The notes under the pieces: model-generated
What the model saw: the letters and a program-made list of their open reading frames with translations, nothing else
What the model was told of the DNA's origin: nothing
Database searches by the model: none
Shown here: positions 26,781 through 36,011 of the stretch, piece by piece
Numbering within the stretch: the first letter of the stretch is position 1
How the letters are laid out: every line of letters starts with the position of its first letter
Translations under genes and position numbers: made by a program
Assembly (NCBI GenBank): GCA_019090615.1
Contig: JAHRVQ010000044.1
Coordinates: 1 to 58,360 of the forward strand
DNA: 58,360 nucleotides
Origin: Pseudomonadales bacterium
GTDB taxonomy: Bacteria > Pseudomonadota > Gammaproteobacteria > Pseudomonadales > Azotimanducaceae
Reading direction: 5' to 3'

Positions 26781-27650
26781 ATGAGTGTTAATGGAAAAGT
26801 AGCAGTCGTAACAGGGGCTGGTGGTGGATTAGGTCGATACCATGCACTATTGTTGGCCGAAAGAGGCGCAAAAGTGGTTGTTAACGACCTGGGTGGATCC
26901 ATGGATGGTTCTGGACAGGGTGATGCAGCCGATGCAGTGGTGCGTGAAATTAAGGCAGCTGGTGGTGAGGCTGTTGCCAACAAGGATTCGGTATCTACCC
27001 ATGAAGGGGCGAAAAACATTGTCGCGGCGGCAGTGGATGCCTACGGTACGATTGATATTCTAGTGAACAACGCAGGTATTTTGCGCGATAAATCTTTTAA
27101 AAAGATGAGCCTGGCTGAGTGGGATATGGTTATTAACGTACATCTAAATGGTTCGGCCTATGTCAGTTGGTATGCCTGGCCGATTATGTATGAAAAAAGT
27201 TATGGCCGGATTATTTTTACTACCTCAGCGGCAGGGTTATTAGGTAGTTTCGGACAGGCAAACTACGCGGCAGCAAAAATGGGTATGGTTGGTTTGATGA
27301 AAGATTTGGCCAATGAGGGTCGTTCACATAATATTCATACCAATTGTTTATCACCAGGTGCAGCCACTCGTATGACCGCAAGTATGCCTGGCAGTAAAAT
27401 GGATGCAGAAAACCCGGATGCGCGAAATCATCCAAAACTAGTGAGCCCAGTGGTACTTTACCTGGCTTCAGAAGATGCGCCCAATGGCAAAGTTATTCAG
27501 GCGGCCGGCGGCCGATATGCACGGGATGAGGTGTATGGTAATACGGGTATTTCTCTTGGAGTGGATGCGACCCCAGAAGATTTCCTGGCCAATGTCGATG
27601 CAGCCATGGATATGAGTGATGCGGTCCCAAAAACAAAATTTTGGCGTTGA
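26781..27650 (+). CDS. Short-chain dehydrogenase, HSD17B4/MFE-2-like
   Basis: 289-residue classical SDR. Cofactor motif TGAGGGLG at 11-18, NNAG at 96-99, catalytic Ser149, Tyr162 and Lys166 (YAAAK). The extended loop NDLGGSMDGSGQG at 35-47 and the overall pattern match the (3R)-hydroxyacyl-CoA dehydrogenase domain of multifunctional enzyme type 2. A role in fatty-acid, steroid or polyhydroxyalkanoate-type beta-oxidation is therefore likely. AAGGAG lies 7 bp before the ATG. No acyl-CoA dehydrogenase or hydratase adjoins it, so the pathway cannot be assigned. Confidence 0.9.
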   Translation: MSVNGKVAVVTGAGGGLGRYHALLLAERGAKVVVNDLGGSMDGSGQGDAADAVVREIKAAGGEAVANKDSVSTHEGAKNIVAAAVDAYGTIDILVNNAGILRDKSFKKMSLAEWDMVINVHLNGSAYVSWYAWPIMYEKSYGRIIFTTSAAGLLGSFGQANYAAAKMGMVGLMKDLANEGRSHNIHTNCLSPGAATRMTASMPGSKMDAENPDARNHPKLVSPVVLYLASEDAPNGKVIQAAGGRYARDEVYGNTGISLGVDATPEDFLANVDAAMDMSDAVPKTKFWR

Positions 27651-27804
27651 TAGACGGCGAAAGTTGTTTCGAACCTTTGAGTTGCGAGGGGTTTTATTTT
27701 GATTGCTGCAGATTCGTTAGTCATCTGATGAGCGGCAAGGGTAAACTATTACCCAATACCTGTAGCTGTTAGAATAAATTTTTCGCTTAAAAAGAACAAC
27801 CAGT

Positions 27805-29154
27805 ATGAGCCTAACTTGCTTTAAAGCCTATGACATTCGGGGACGAATCCCTGATGAGCTAAACGAAGACATTGCCTATCGAATAGGTCGCGCCTATGCG
27901 GCATTTTTAAAACCCGGCAAAGTCGTTGTTGGCCACGATATTCGTTTAACCAGCGTGTCAATCACTGAGGCGCTGGTTAATGGGTTGCTGGATAGTGGTG
28001 TAGATGTTCATCATATCGGTGAATGTGGTACAGAGGAGATTTATTTTTCTACGGCACATTTTCAGATGGATGGCGGTATTGTTGTCACCGCAAGTCATAA
28101 CCCTAAAGACTTTAATGGCATGAAGCTGGTTCGTGAAGGCTCAAAACCTATCAGTGGCGATACCGGCCTAAATGAAATTGAGGCAATGGTCGAAGCCAAT
28201 CAGTTCGAGCCATTGGGTAAACGGGGTACTGAAACAACCCTTGACCATCGGTCGGCCTATATAGCCCAGCTTTTGACTTATGTAGATAGCAGTCAGTTGC
28301 AACCCCTTAAAGTTGTTGTTAATGCGGGTAATGGTGGTGCGGGTGCGGTGATAGATCTGCTAGAAGCGGTTTTGCCTGTTGAATTTATTAAAGTTCATCA
28401 TGATGCCAATGGACATTTTCCTAATGGCGTACCGAACCCGATACTAGAAGAAAATAGAACGGTAACTATCGACACCATAAAGCAGCATAACGCTGACCTG
28501 GGTATCGCCTGGGATGGTGATTTTGATCGGTGTTTTTTCTTTGACGGTGATGGTCGGTTCATCGAAGGTTATTATATTGTTGGTTTGCTTGCTGAGTCAT
28601 TCCTTGTCAAAGCGCCTGGGTCGAGTATTGTTCATGATCCGCGGCTTACCTGGAATACTATTGATATTGTTAATTCATTGGGTGGCAAAGCCATCCAGAG
28701 CAAGACGGGGCATGCTTTTATCAAAGAAAGAATGCGTAGCGAAGATGCAATTTATGGTGGGGAAATGAGCGCCCATCACTATTTTCGTGACTTTTCCTAT
28801 TGTGATAGCGGTATGGTGCCGTGGTTATTGGTTATTGGGCTGATGTGCGAGAAAGATACTTCCTTGGCGGCGCTAGTAAATGATCGCATGAAGGCATTTC
28901 CTGCCAGCGGCGAAATTAATAAGACCATTGATAACGCAGCACAATTACTAGTTGATATTGAAGCTGTCTATGCGCAACAGGCTATTGCAGTAGATCATAC
29001 CGATGGTTTGAGTATGAGTTTTAGTGAATGGCGCTTTAACGTACGAATGTCAAATACTGAGCCGGTGGTTCGACTCAATGTTGAGGCGCGTGCTGATGTT
29101 GAGTTAATGCAACAAAAGACGCAGGAACTATTACGTTTGATGGTGCCAGAATAA
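27805..29154 (+). CDS. manB: Phosphomannomutase (CpsG/ManB type)
   Basis: Alpha-D-phosphohexomutase, 449 residues. The catalytic phosphoserine loop is TASHNP with Ser97. The Mg-binding loop is DGDFDRCFF near 237. The sugar-specificity loop is [10 protein letters not shown], the phosphate-binding C-terminal part is [14 protein letters not shown], and the start [12 protein letters not shown] is typical of E. coli CpsG. It converts mannose-6-P to mannose-1-P for GDP-mannose and thus for surface polysaccharide or LPS. No manC/cpsB neighbour. It follows the SDR gene on the same strand, with a 154-bp gap. Confidence 0.93.
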   Translation: MSLTCFKAYDIRGRIPDELNEDIAYRIGRAYAAFLKPGKVVVGHDIRLTSVSITEALVNGLLDSGVDVHHIGECGTEEIYFSTAHFQMDGGIVVTASHNPKDFNGMKLVREGSKPISGDTGLNEIEAMVEANQFEPLGKRGTETTLDHRSAYIAQLLTYVDSSQLQPLKVVVNAGNGGAGAVIDLLEAVLPVEFIKVHHDANGHFPNGVPNPILEENRTVTIDTIKQHNADLGIAWDGDFDRCFFFDGDGRFIEGYYIVGLLAESFLVKAPGSSIVHDPRLTWNTIDIVNSLGGKAIQSKTGHAFIKERMRSEDAIYGGEMSAHHYFRDFSYCDSGMVPWLLVIGLMCEKDTSLAALVNDRMKAFPASGEINKTIDNAAQLLVDIEAVYAQQAIAVDHTDGLSMSFSEWRFNVRMSNTEPVVRLNVEARADVELMQQKTQELLRLMVPE

Positions 29155-29211
29155 CTGCGATAAATATGTTCTAGCTGGGCTTTAGGCGGCTTAAATAAGG
29201 GATCTGGTTAC

Positions 29212-29973
29212 ATGAGTTGGATGGGGAAAATTCTTGGGGGCGGACTGGGTTTTGTTTTTGCCGGCCCAGTCGGTGCGGTATTGGGTGCAACGTTAGGCCA
29301 TCATGCGTTGGATGCTGGGGCTTCTTCTGGTTCTGGCGTGTTGAGTTCATTGGAAAACAAACAAAGTATCTATTTTGCTGCGACATTTTCAATGCTGGCA
29401 AAACTTGCCAAAGCGGATGGGATGATAACGCAACACGAGATTGATGTGATAGATCGAGTGATGCGAGAAAACCTGCGGCTGGATGAGAGGGCGCGAAATT
29501 TTGCCATTGCAATTTTTAATGCAGCCAAAAATGATGATCAGTCCTTTGAAGATTTTGCGAAGCAATTTTATGATGAATTTGGTCATTCAAAGGAAATATT
29601 AATTTCCGTTGTGGAGTTATTATTGCTTGTTGCTTTTGCTGATGGTCAGCTGCATTCCAATGAAGAGGAGCTGATACTTCGAGCGGTAAAAATATTTGGT
29701 TTAGAAACCCAGTACCAACAAATGAAAGGTCGGTTTATTCAGGCACCTGATGACCTTGAGCATTGTTATGGTGTGTTGGGGGCTGCCCAGGGCGATGATT
29801 TTCGGGAGATAAAAAAGAAATACCGGAAGTTAGCGATGGAATATCACCCTGACAGAATTCATGCAAAGGGGATGCCGCCTGAACTTGCGCTTGCTGCGGA
29901 AGAAAAATTCAAAGAAATTCAGCATGCCTATGATCAGGTAGAAAAGCATGCGAGCCGCACCCCAACTGGCTGA
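29212..29973 (+). CDS. djlA: DjlA-type co-chaperone (TerB-like plus J domain)
   Basis: 253 residues. A glycine-rich hydrophobic N-terminus ([21 protein letters not shown]) should anchor it in the inner membrane, as in DjlA. The TerB-like acidic helical domain spans about 50-175 ([12 protein letters not shown] and [12 protein letters not shown] are its repeat-like halves). The C-terminal J domain has the HPD tripeptide in MEYHPDRIH near 220, which stimulates DnaK. It starts 57 bp after manB and may be co-transcribed. Confidence 0.93.
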   Translation: MSWMGKILGGGLGFVFAGPVGAVLGATLGHHALDAGASSGSGVLSSLENKQSIYFAATFSMLAKLAKADGMITQHEIDVIDRVMRENLRLDERARNFAIAIFNAAKNDDQSFEDFAKQFYDEFGHSKEILISVVELLLLVAFADGQLHSNEEELILRAVKIFGLETQYQQMKGRFIQAPDDLEHCYGVLGAAQGDDFREIKKKYRKLAMEYHPDRIHAKGMPPELALAAEEKFKEIQHAYDQVEKHASRTPTG

Positions 29974-30013
29974 GGTGTGGCCGTACTCACTCAGTTGAAC
30001 CGGTTTGTTTATT

Positions 30014-32407
30014 CTAAATTTGTCGGCGGATATCTTTTTGTGCCGCGCTTCTTTGCTTCAATGAGATCAGGTCAAGAATGATCTTGCTGGTTTCGATTAG
30101 ATATGGGTCAGGTTTTGAGTCTGGTTCGCTATCTGCTACTGCAGGTTCTTTATCTGCTGCCGAACTAATAAGGTTGCTATCCTCTGCGTTTTGTTTGGCC
30201 GACTGAGTAACTTTGGCAGCTTTATTCGGCAACTCAATAATCTCTGCACCCGCATTGGATTGACTGTCCTGAGCTTGCTTAATATGTGCAGAGTCAGGCT
30301 GTTTAGCCTCTGAAACGATAAGCTTTTTATCTTTATTGAGTTCATCCAGTGTCTTAACCGGATCGAGCCCCTGGGCGGAGCGTTTTTTATTCTCAATCCC
30401 CAGCCAGAAAGAGTCTGCATCTGATTTTTCATCTTTTCGTTGTTGTTCATTCAAACTGATAAAGTCAATCTGATTTTTTATTTGTCTGTAGGCAAGTGCA
30501 TCCTGCAAGTATATAAACTCAGGGTCGAGGTCAGTACGCTGTAGATGCCTTTGGCGGAGTTCGGCGAGCAAGGGGATTATTGAACGTCTGGTCCGATACC
30601 CTGTTGCTTCGATCTTATCCCAGGGAAGTGGGTCATCTAAGGTGCTTTCACCAATGGATTCAGGGTCTAGATTATTGGGGAATTTAATGTCAGGGATAAT
30701 GCCTTTATGCTGGGTACTTTCTCCTGAAATTCGATAGAATTTGGCCTGGGTTAGTTTTAGCTGGCCGCGGTTTAGCGGTAACAGTGATTGTACAGTCCCC
30801 TTGCCAAATGTCTGATTGCCGATAATCAGCCCGCGTTCATAGTCTTGAATAGCACCGGCAAATATTTCTGATGCTGAAGCACTTAAGCGGTTGACCAGCA
30901 CTGCCATAGGGCCGTCATAAATCGTGCGAATATCCCGGTCGTTTAAGATATCTACCCGATCACTTTTATTTCTGATTTGTACTGTAGGTCCGCGGTCTAT
31001 AAATAGGCCGGTGAGCGTTTTGGCTTCCTGAAGTGAGCCGCCGCCGTTATTTCTTAAATCGATAACAATGCCTTCTACACCTTCCTGCATCAGTTTAACC
31101 AGTAGATTCTGCACATCACGAGTGGTGCTTTTATAATTTTTTTCGCCGGCCTGTAATGCTTTGAAATCAATATAAAAGGTGGGAATATCAATAACCCCAA
31201 TTTTTTGTTTAGCACCAAATTGCTCTATTTCGATGATTTCTGATTTTGCAGATTGCTCTTCGAGTTTTACTGTATTTCTGGTGATTTCGATAGTGCGTGA
31301 ATCACTATCACTGGCGTTGCCTGAAATAATGTCCAATTTAACGATGGTATTTTTTTTGCCTCGAATCAGTTGTACAACTTCATCCAGACGCCAGCCAATA
31401 ACATCCACCATGCCGCCACTATCGCCCTGCCCGACGGCAATGATCTTATCGTCTGGGAACAACTTGTTAGATTTGTCCGCAGGCCCGGCAGGTACCAGAC
31501 TGACCACCTTGGTATATTCATCTTCGCGCTGTAATACGGCACCAATTCCTTCCAGGGACAAGCTCATATTGATGTTGAAGTTTTCGGAAGTTCTTGGCGA
31601 AAAATACTGGGTATGGGGGTCATAGGTGCGAGTAAACGAGTTCATAAACAATTGGAAAACATCTTCACTGTTGGTTTGTAATGTACGCAAGAGCCGGTTT
31701 TTATATCGTTTAACCAGCACCGATTGAATTTTTTCGCTTTCTTTATCAGTGAGTTTTAGATTAAGTACCGCATTTTTCAAGCGTTTGCGCCAGAGGTTGT
31801 CCAGTTCACTGTTAGTTTTTGCCCAGGGTAGATCAGATCGATCAAGGACTAAGCCCTCGTCAATGGTGAAGTCCAGGTCATCGACCCCAGCTTCAAGCAG
31901 TTTGATGACCTGCTCGAATCTGCTCACTACGCGCTGATGATAGAGATTAAATATTCTAAATGCTGGATCAACGCTGCCTGATTTCAGGGCGTTGTCTAAC
32001 TCAAAGCGTAATGCTTCAAATTGACTAATATCTGAGGCCAGGAAATAGCTTTTTGAGGGATCGAGGTCATCGAGAAAGCTATTAAATATCTTATTCGATA
32101 ACGCATCGTTTAAAGTTGAGTTGATATAGTGTTTGCGGGCCAGCGCGTTAACTATATTACGGGTTGTATTTGCATGCTCGGGTAGTGGGACCAAATCAGC
32201 CCTGGTACTTAAATTACTAATCGCACTGCTATTCGAGCTGCTATTCGATGGGTCCTCATCAGATATAATTGCTACGGCACTTGATGTATATAGCAACAGG
32301 CTCAAGACTAAGACGTTTAGACTGCCCAGAGCGGGTAGACTGCCCAGAGCGGGTAGACTGCCCAGAGCGGGTAGACGGCCCAGAAATTTGCGGATAATTA
32401 ATTTCAT
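30014..32407 (-). CDS. prc: Tail-specific (C-terminal processing) protease Prc
   Basis: Periplasmic serine protease with Ser/Lys dyad: Ser in LSASASEIFAGA and Lys in FGKGTVQSLL. The N-terminal Prc domain (LDPSKSYFLASDI; FTRTYDPHTQYFSP), a PDZ domain (GIGAVLQRED to LIRGKKNT), the peptidase core (VIDLRNNGGGSL), and a C-terminal tail follow in order. It is longer than E. coli Prc because of a low-complexity Ser/Asp/Glu-rich segment near the end. Two starts are possible, ATG 32434 and ATG 32407; the latter gives a normal signal peptide (MKLIIRKFLGR...). That signal contains a triplicated LPALGS made by an 18-bp tandem duplication. Confidence 0.95.
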   Translation of the reverse strand: MKLIIRKFLGRLPALGSLPALGSLPALGSLNVLVLSLLLYTSSAVAIISDEDPSNSSSNSSAISNLSTRADLVPLPEHANTTRNIVNALARKHYINSTLNDALSNKIFNSFLDDLDPSKSYFLASDISQFEALRFELDNALKSGSVDPAFRIFNLYHQRVVSRFEQVIKLLEAGVDDLDFTIDEGLVLDRSDLPWAKTNSELDNLWRKRLKNAVLNLKLTDKESEKIQSVLVKRYKNRLLRTLQTNSEDVFQLFMNSFTRTYDPHTQYFSPRTSENFNINMSLSLEGIGAVLQREDEYTKVVSLVPAGPADKSNKLFPDDKIIAVGQGDSGGMVDVIGWRLDEVVQLIRGKKNTIVKLDIISGNASDSDSRTIEITRNTVKLEEQSAKSEIIEIEQFGAKQKIGVIDIPTFYIDFKALQAGEKNYKSTTRDVQNLLVKLMQEGVEGIVIDLRNNGGGSLQEAKTLTGLFIDRGPTVQIRNKSDRVDILNDRDIRTIYDGPMAVLVNRLSASASEIFAGAIQDYERGLIIGNQTFGKGTVQSLLPLNRGQLKLTQAKFYRISGESTQHKGIIPDIKFPNNLDPESIGESTLDDPLPWDKIEATGYRTRRSIIPLLAELRQRHLQRTDLDPEFIYLQDALAYRQIKNQIDFISLNEQQRKDEKSDADSFWLGIENKKRSAQGLDPVKTLDELNKDKKLIVSEAKQPDSAHIKQAQDSQSNAGAEIIELPNKAAKVTQSAKQNAEDSNLISSAADKEPAVADSEPDSKPDPYLIETSKIILDLISLKQRSAAQKDIRRQI
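32321..32385. repeat. In-frame 18-bp triplication in the Prc signal peptide
   Basis: ACTGCCCAGAGCGGGTAG at 32321-32338, 32339-32356 and 32357-32374 with a partial fourth copy. The copies are identical over the full unit and encode LPALGS three times, extending the hydrophobic part of the signal peptide. Confidence 0.95.
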
Positions 32408-32434
32408 AACGTTCAATACTTCGCAATTGTTCAT

Positions 32435-32810
32435 TAGTTAGTAGGGTAAAGCATGTTGGTAGCCCAGGACTTGCTAAGGTCTTAAGTTCCTCAGGTTATA
32501 CGTCAGTGAAGGTCATTGGTCTTATATAGTTGGTCTTATACCCCAGTTCGGGAACCTCTGACTAAAGTTTATTGACGTCTATGGGGCGTTTAATCGATGT
32601 TGCTTTACATTGATTAGCCTCGCCCTAGCAAAAATTTCCACTTAACTTAATAGGGCTTCCCTTGGAGTTTAGTGGTTTGTTGGCGTATTAGGCAAGCTAT
32701 TGCGACCAGTGTGTGTTTCTCAAACCAGCAGCCAGCTAATTTGGGTATAGCAGGTTTAAGCTCGGCATGAATGTGTCATAATAATATCCCAACAACTTAT
32801 ATGTGATCTA
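32435..32810. other. Intergenic region between prc and the FKBP gene
   Basis: 376 bp between divergent genes, no ORF of note. A small 14-bp-period duplication (TTGGTCTTATA at 32517 and again at 32530-32531) is present. It presumably holds both promoters. Confidence 0.5.
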
Positions 32811-32813
32811 TTG

Positions 32814-33500
32814 ATGAGTTTTAAGTACCTGATAACAAATGCAATCGTTGCCGTGACGCTGGTAGTTTCCAATATGTCCTTTGCTGCCGATGAGGTGTCG
32901 CAGAATGATGACCACCTGGCTTATTATTACGGTTATAGCATTGGCAATATGCTGCGTGCGGAAGGATTTGAGAGTATTGATGATGCGATGTTTAATGCCG
33001 GAATCAAAGATGCATTATCAGCCAAAAAACCCCGTTTATCGCAACAAGAGCTGGAGGCCGTTGTAAACGCAGTGCGTGAGCAACGGAAAATACTTAAGGC
33101 GCAACAGCTGGCTTCGTTAGAGCAGGAAGGGATGGCCTTTTTAACCAGCAATGCTACTCGAGACGGCGTTAAGACCACCGCGTCAGGTTTACAATACAAA
33201 CAACTTGTTGCAGGAACTGGCAAGCAACCCAGCGCAACAAGTACGGTCCTGGCTCACTACAAGGGTGAGTTAATTAATGGTCAGGAATTCGATAGTTCGT
33301 ATAAATCCGGTGCGCCAGTGGAGTTTAACCTGAGTGCAGTGATTCCCGGCTGGACTGAAGGCTTACAGCTTATGAAACAGGGTGGTCAGATGCGCTTTTT
33401 TATTCCGGCGGAGTTAGGCTACGGGCCGGGTGGCACGCGAAATATACCGCCTAACTCTGTACTGGTTTTCGATGTCGAGCTGGTTGAGGTAAAGGATTAG
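32814..33500 (+). CDS. fklB: FKBP-type peptidyl-prolyl isomerase, periplasmic
   Basis: FkpA/FklB/Mip-type isomerase. Signal peptide about 1-24 (ends MSFAAD). The dimerisation helices, about 30-115, include YYYGYSIGNMLRAEG and LEAVVNAVREQRK. The FKBP domain follows from about 125, with LAHYKGELINGQEFDSSY, VIPGWTEGL, FFIPAELGYG and PPNSVLVFDVELVEV. It assists folding of exported proteins. The track-style start at 32811 is a TTG directly before the ATG at 32814; the ATG is preferred. A hairpin terminator-like element follows. Confidence 0.94.
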   Translation: MSFKYLITNAIVAVTLVVSNMSFAADEVSQNDDHLAYYYGYSIGNMLRAEGFESIDDAMFNAGIKDALSAKKPRLSQQELEAVVNAVREQRKILKAQQLASLEQEGMAFLTSNATRDGVKTTASGLQYKQLVAGTGKQPSATSTVLAHYKGELINGQEFDSSYKSGAPVEFNLSAVIPGWTEGLQLMKQGGQMRFFIPAELGYGPGGTRNIPPNSVLVFDVELVEVKD

Positions 33501-33528
33501 AAGTGCCTGGGTTTAGTCGCGATTACTT

Positions 33529-33562
33529 CCACTGATTAGTTATCTCGGTAGCTAATCAGTGG
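33529..33562. terminator. Perfect 11-bp inverted repeat between convergent genes
   Basis: CCACTGATTAG (33529-33539) pairs with CTAATCAGTGG (33552-33562) across a 12-base loop. It lies midway between the convergent stops at 33500 and 33599, as expected for a shared terminator. It lacks a strong T-run. Confidence 0.65.
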
Positions 33563-33598
33563 GTTGGTCAATGAACCTGCCTACTGCAGTAAAATCAA

Positions 33599-34528
33599 TC
33601 AAATTTGTCCGGAGAAGGCCTTGTTGAGTTGGCTAGCCATTAGATCAATAGATTCTCTGGCGCTGTCTAAAACATCAATCATGCCTAAAAAGCCGTGTAC
33701 CAGGCCGTCATAGCGCTTCATCAATGTAGTTGTGCCTGCTGCTGTTAGTTTTGCAGCGTAGGCTTCGGCTTCGTCCCGCAAAGGATCGAATTCAGCGGTC
33801 AAAATAGTTGCCGTGGGTAAATTAGATAAATCGCTTGCTCTGAGTGGTGATGCCAGCGGATCGTTGCGTTGATCCATATTGGTATAGTGATCCCAGAAAT
33901 AGGCCATGCTGTCTTTGGTCAGCATATATCCTGTGGCATTATCGATATAGGATTGGCTATTCATAGCCGCATCAGTCACTGGATAGATGAGTAGTTGATG
34001 GCAGATTTTTAGTCGGTCTGCTAATTTTGATTTCAAACAAACGGCTGCGGCTAAATTTCCGCCAGCACTATCGCCACCCACAGCGATTTTTGATGGGTCG
34101 ATGGCTAATTGCTCTGCATTTTCAAATACCCATTGGGTGGCTGCAAAGCAGTCGTCCAGTGGCGTGGGGAAGGGGTGTTCAGGTGCAAGGCGATAATCTA
34201 CAGCAATCACCACGCAATTAGTCTGTTGGGCAATCAGGCGGCAAGGGGCATCATGAGTATCCAGGTCTCCGATCACCCAGCCGCCGCCATGGAAGTAAAT
34301 CAGACAGGGCTGTTTTAGGTCTGCGGATTTAGCTTCTGGTCGATATAGACGGACCTTAACCCCTGCAGCTGATAGATTTTCGACTTCTGCAATTGCCACT
34401 TTATTAGCGCCTTTATTCATGGCGCGATACATAGCACGTCCTTCCTCTGGGCTTAGTTCGTGCAATCCGGGTACGCCAGCGTCGGCGCTCTGTTTTAATA
34501 TGACGGCCAGGGTGGGATCCAGTGGCAT
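33599..34528 (-). CDS. HSL-family alpha/beta-hydrolase (esterase)
   Basis: 309-residue carboxylesterase/lipase of the hormone-sensitive-lipase (family IV) group. The oxyanion motif is HGGGWVIG. The nucleophile is the Ser in GDSAGGN. The Asp is in AEFDPLRDE and the His in GLVHGFLGM. No signal peptide, so cytoplasmic. It acts on short-chain esters by family; the natural substrate is unknown. Convergent with the FKBP gene and divergent from a small membrane protein gene. Confidence 0.93.
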   Translation of the reverse strand: MPLDPTLAVILKQSADAGVPGLHELSPEEGRAMYRAMNKGANKVAIAEVENLSAAGVKVRLYRPEAKSADLKQPCLIYFHGGGWVIGDLDTHDAPCRLIAQQTNCVVIAVDYRLAPEHPFPTPLDDCFAATQWVFENAEQLAIDPSKIAVGGDSAGGNLAAAVCLKSKLADRLKICHQLLIYPVTDAAMNSQSYIDNATGYMLTKDSMAYFWDHYTNMDQRNDPLASPLRASDLSNLPTATILTAEFDPLRDEAEAYAAKLTAAGTTTLMKRYDGLVHGFLGMIDVLDSARESIDLMASQLNKAFSGQI

Positions 34529-34597
34529 GAAATTATTACTCCATTATTTCGTTCAAAAGCTATCAAGTGTAAGCTAGCAACGGTTGGATTAATAGGT

Positions 34598-34882
34598 ATG
34601 CCTGTGATTTTGAAAATCCTGAAAAACGCGCAAGTCCGTATATTGTTTTCGGGCAGTCTGTTCACTGTGGCTTTTATCTGGATGGCAGTGACCAGTTATA
34701 ATGTTGATAAAGCGGAAATAAAAGTGTTTCTGATTTTTTCTTTGCTATTTGTTGTAGGTATTATTATCTGCGGTTTGCTGAGTTCTATATTTATTGGTCT
34801 TTTTCGCCGTAAAAAGGGCGGGTTGTTAGCTAAAATAGAAGCAGAAGAAGCATTGTCAAAAAAATCTATCGCTAAGGATTGA
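34598..34882 (+). CDS. Small two-helix membrane protein, unknown
   Basis: 94 residues. Two clear membrane segments (about 16-34, ILFSGSLFTVAFIWMAVTS; about 47-69, FLIFSLLFVVGIIICGLLSS) joined by a short polar loop. A basic RRKKGG segment and a charged C-terminal helix (LLAKIEAEEALSKKS) follow. No family recognised. The last codons and stop (GCTAAGGATTGA) occur again 30 bp further on. Divergent from the esterase gene with a 69-bp gap. Confidence 0.6.
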   Translation: MPVILKILKNAQVRILFSGSLFTVAFIWMAVTSYNVDKAEIKVFLIFSLLFVVGIIICGLLSSIFIGLFRRKKGGLLAKIEAEEALSKKSIAKD

Positions 34883-34912
34883 GTCACTGCGGGTTGAGTA
34901 GCTAAGGATTGA
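34871..34912. repeat. Duplicated gene 3' end with stop codon
   Basis: GCTAAGGATTGA (34871-34882, the last codons and stop of the small membrane gene) recurs at 34901-34912. The intervening segment also contains the related GGGTTGAGTA. Same pattern as at panD and the asparaginase gene. Confidence 0.75.
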
Positions 34913-35004
34913 TTAGTGGTTATAGGTTTCCAAGGCCTGAAGGCCGCGTCAGGATAAAGGACAGCGTCGTTAAGCTTTTCTTTTCGATAGGCTTTTTAAT
35001 GGGT

Positions 35005-35044
35005 AGGGCTTCAATTTGATAGGGCTTCAATTTGATAGGGCTTA
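35005..35044. repeat. Tandem repeat, 16-bp unit, 2.5 copies
   Basis: AGGGCTTCAATTTGAT at 35005-35020 and 35021-35036, then a partial unit AGGGCTTA. It lies just beyond the lepB stop (gene on the minus strand). Confidence 0.92.
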
Positions 35045-35062
35045 GGGAATTTTAGGTTTATG

Positions 35063-35833
35063 TCAATTGGCGGATATCAGTGAGTCCAGAGGCCGGATGA
35101 AGCGATCTATTCTAGGCAGGTAATAGGCCTCGTAGTCGACCGAAAATGCAATGGTATGGGCGCGGCCGGTAATTCTATCTCTAGAAATCAGACCTATAAG
35201 GCGAGAATCTTTACTATTGTCTCGATTATCGCCCAACATCAAATATTGGCCATGCGGGATTTTAGTGGGGCCAAAACTGTTAAATTTATTGGGCGTTGAT
35301 GGTCGTAACATCACTGCATGTTCAAGGTTGCCGTATTTTTCGATAAAAAAGTGATGGTTGTTGCGCTGGTAATGGTCCAGTTGGTTTACTACAGCGTCAT
35401 TAAGTTGATTATATTCTGCAGGCTGATTGTTAATGAACAACTCATTATTGTGCATTTTAATGACATCGCCAGGCACGCCGATGACTCTTTTGATGAGTAA
35501 TTTTTCATCATGGGGTGAGTAAAAAGTGACAATTTCCCCGCGCTTAGGGTCCCCCCATTCTGCAAGGCACCAGCTGGTGAAGGGTACTTTGAGATCATAC
35601 GCCAATTTATTAACAACAATCCGGTCGCCCTCTAGGATGGTCGGTTTCATCGAGCCTGAAGGAATTTGGTTCCAGTCAGCGATCGCTGAACGGAATAACA
35701 CCATCACCAGTAAAAAAATGATCAACATTCGCCATTCAAGCCATAATTTCCTTAGTGAACTAGGGCTTTTTTCGACGCTAGTGGGGTCTATTCCAAGGTC
35801 GCTTGGTGTGGGTGGGCTTTTATCAATTGGCAT
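35063..35833 (-). CDS. lepB: Signal peptidase I
   Basis: Inner-membrane serine protease that removes Sec/Tat signal peptides. A single N-terminal membrane segment at about 35-49, then the catalytic Ser61 in PSGSMKPT and the general base Lys115 in LLIKRVIGVPGD; the last conserved box is LGDNRDNSKDSR. 256 residues, typical for proteobacteria with one anchor. It normally sits in lepA-lepB-rnc; here none of these flank it, so this may be a second or relocated copy. Confidence 0.94.
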   Translation of the reverse strand: MPIDKSPPTPSDLGIDPTSVEKSPSSLRKLWLEWRMLIIFLLVMVLFRSAIADWNQIPSGSMKPTILEGDRIVVNKLAYDLKVPFTSWCLAEWGDPKRGEIVTFYSPHDEKLLIKRVIGVPGDVIKMHNNELFINNQPAEYNQLNDAVVNQLDHYQRNNHHFFIEKYGNLEHAVMLRPSTPNKFNSFGPTKIPHGQYLMLGDNRDNSKDSRLIGLISRDRITGRAHTIAFSVDYEAYYLPRIDRFIRPLDSLISAN

Positions 35834-35940
35834 AGGTTATACGGTACATGATTTAGTCTAATTCTCCAATAAGCTAATTATCATTACTGACCGCTGTGCG
35901 GTCTGTACAAAGTTGAGCTGCCGCTGTAACCTCGCTTAGT

Positions 35941-35975
35941 TAAGTAGTGCTTGGTTAAGTAGTGCTTGGTTAAGT
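35941..35975. repeat. Tandem repeat, 15-bp unit, about 2.3 copies
   Basis: TAAGTAGTGCTTGGT at 35941-35955 and 35956-35970 with a partial third copy, in the leader of the FHA gene. Confidence 0.9.
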
Positions 35976-36011
35976 TATTTCTTTGATAGTCAGTAGAAAG
36001 AAGGCTAATAC

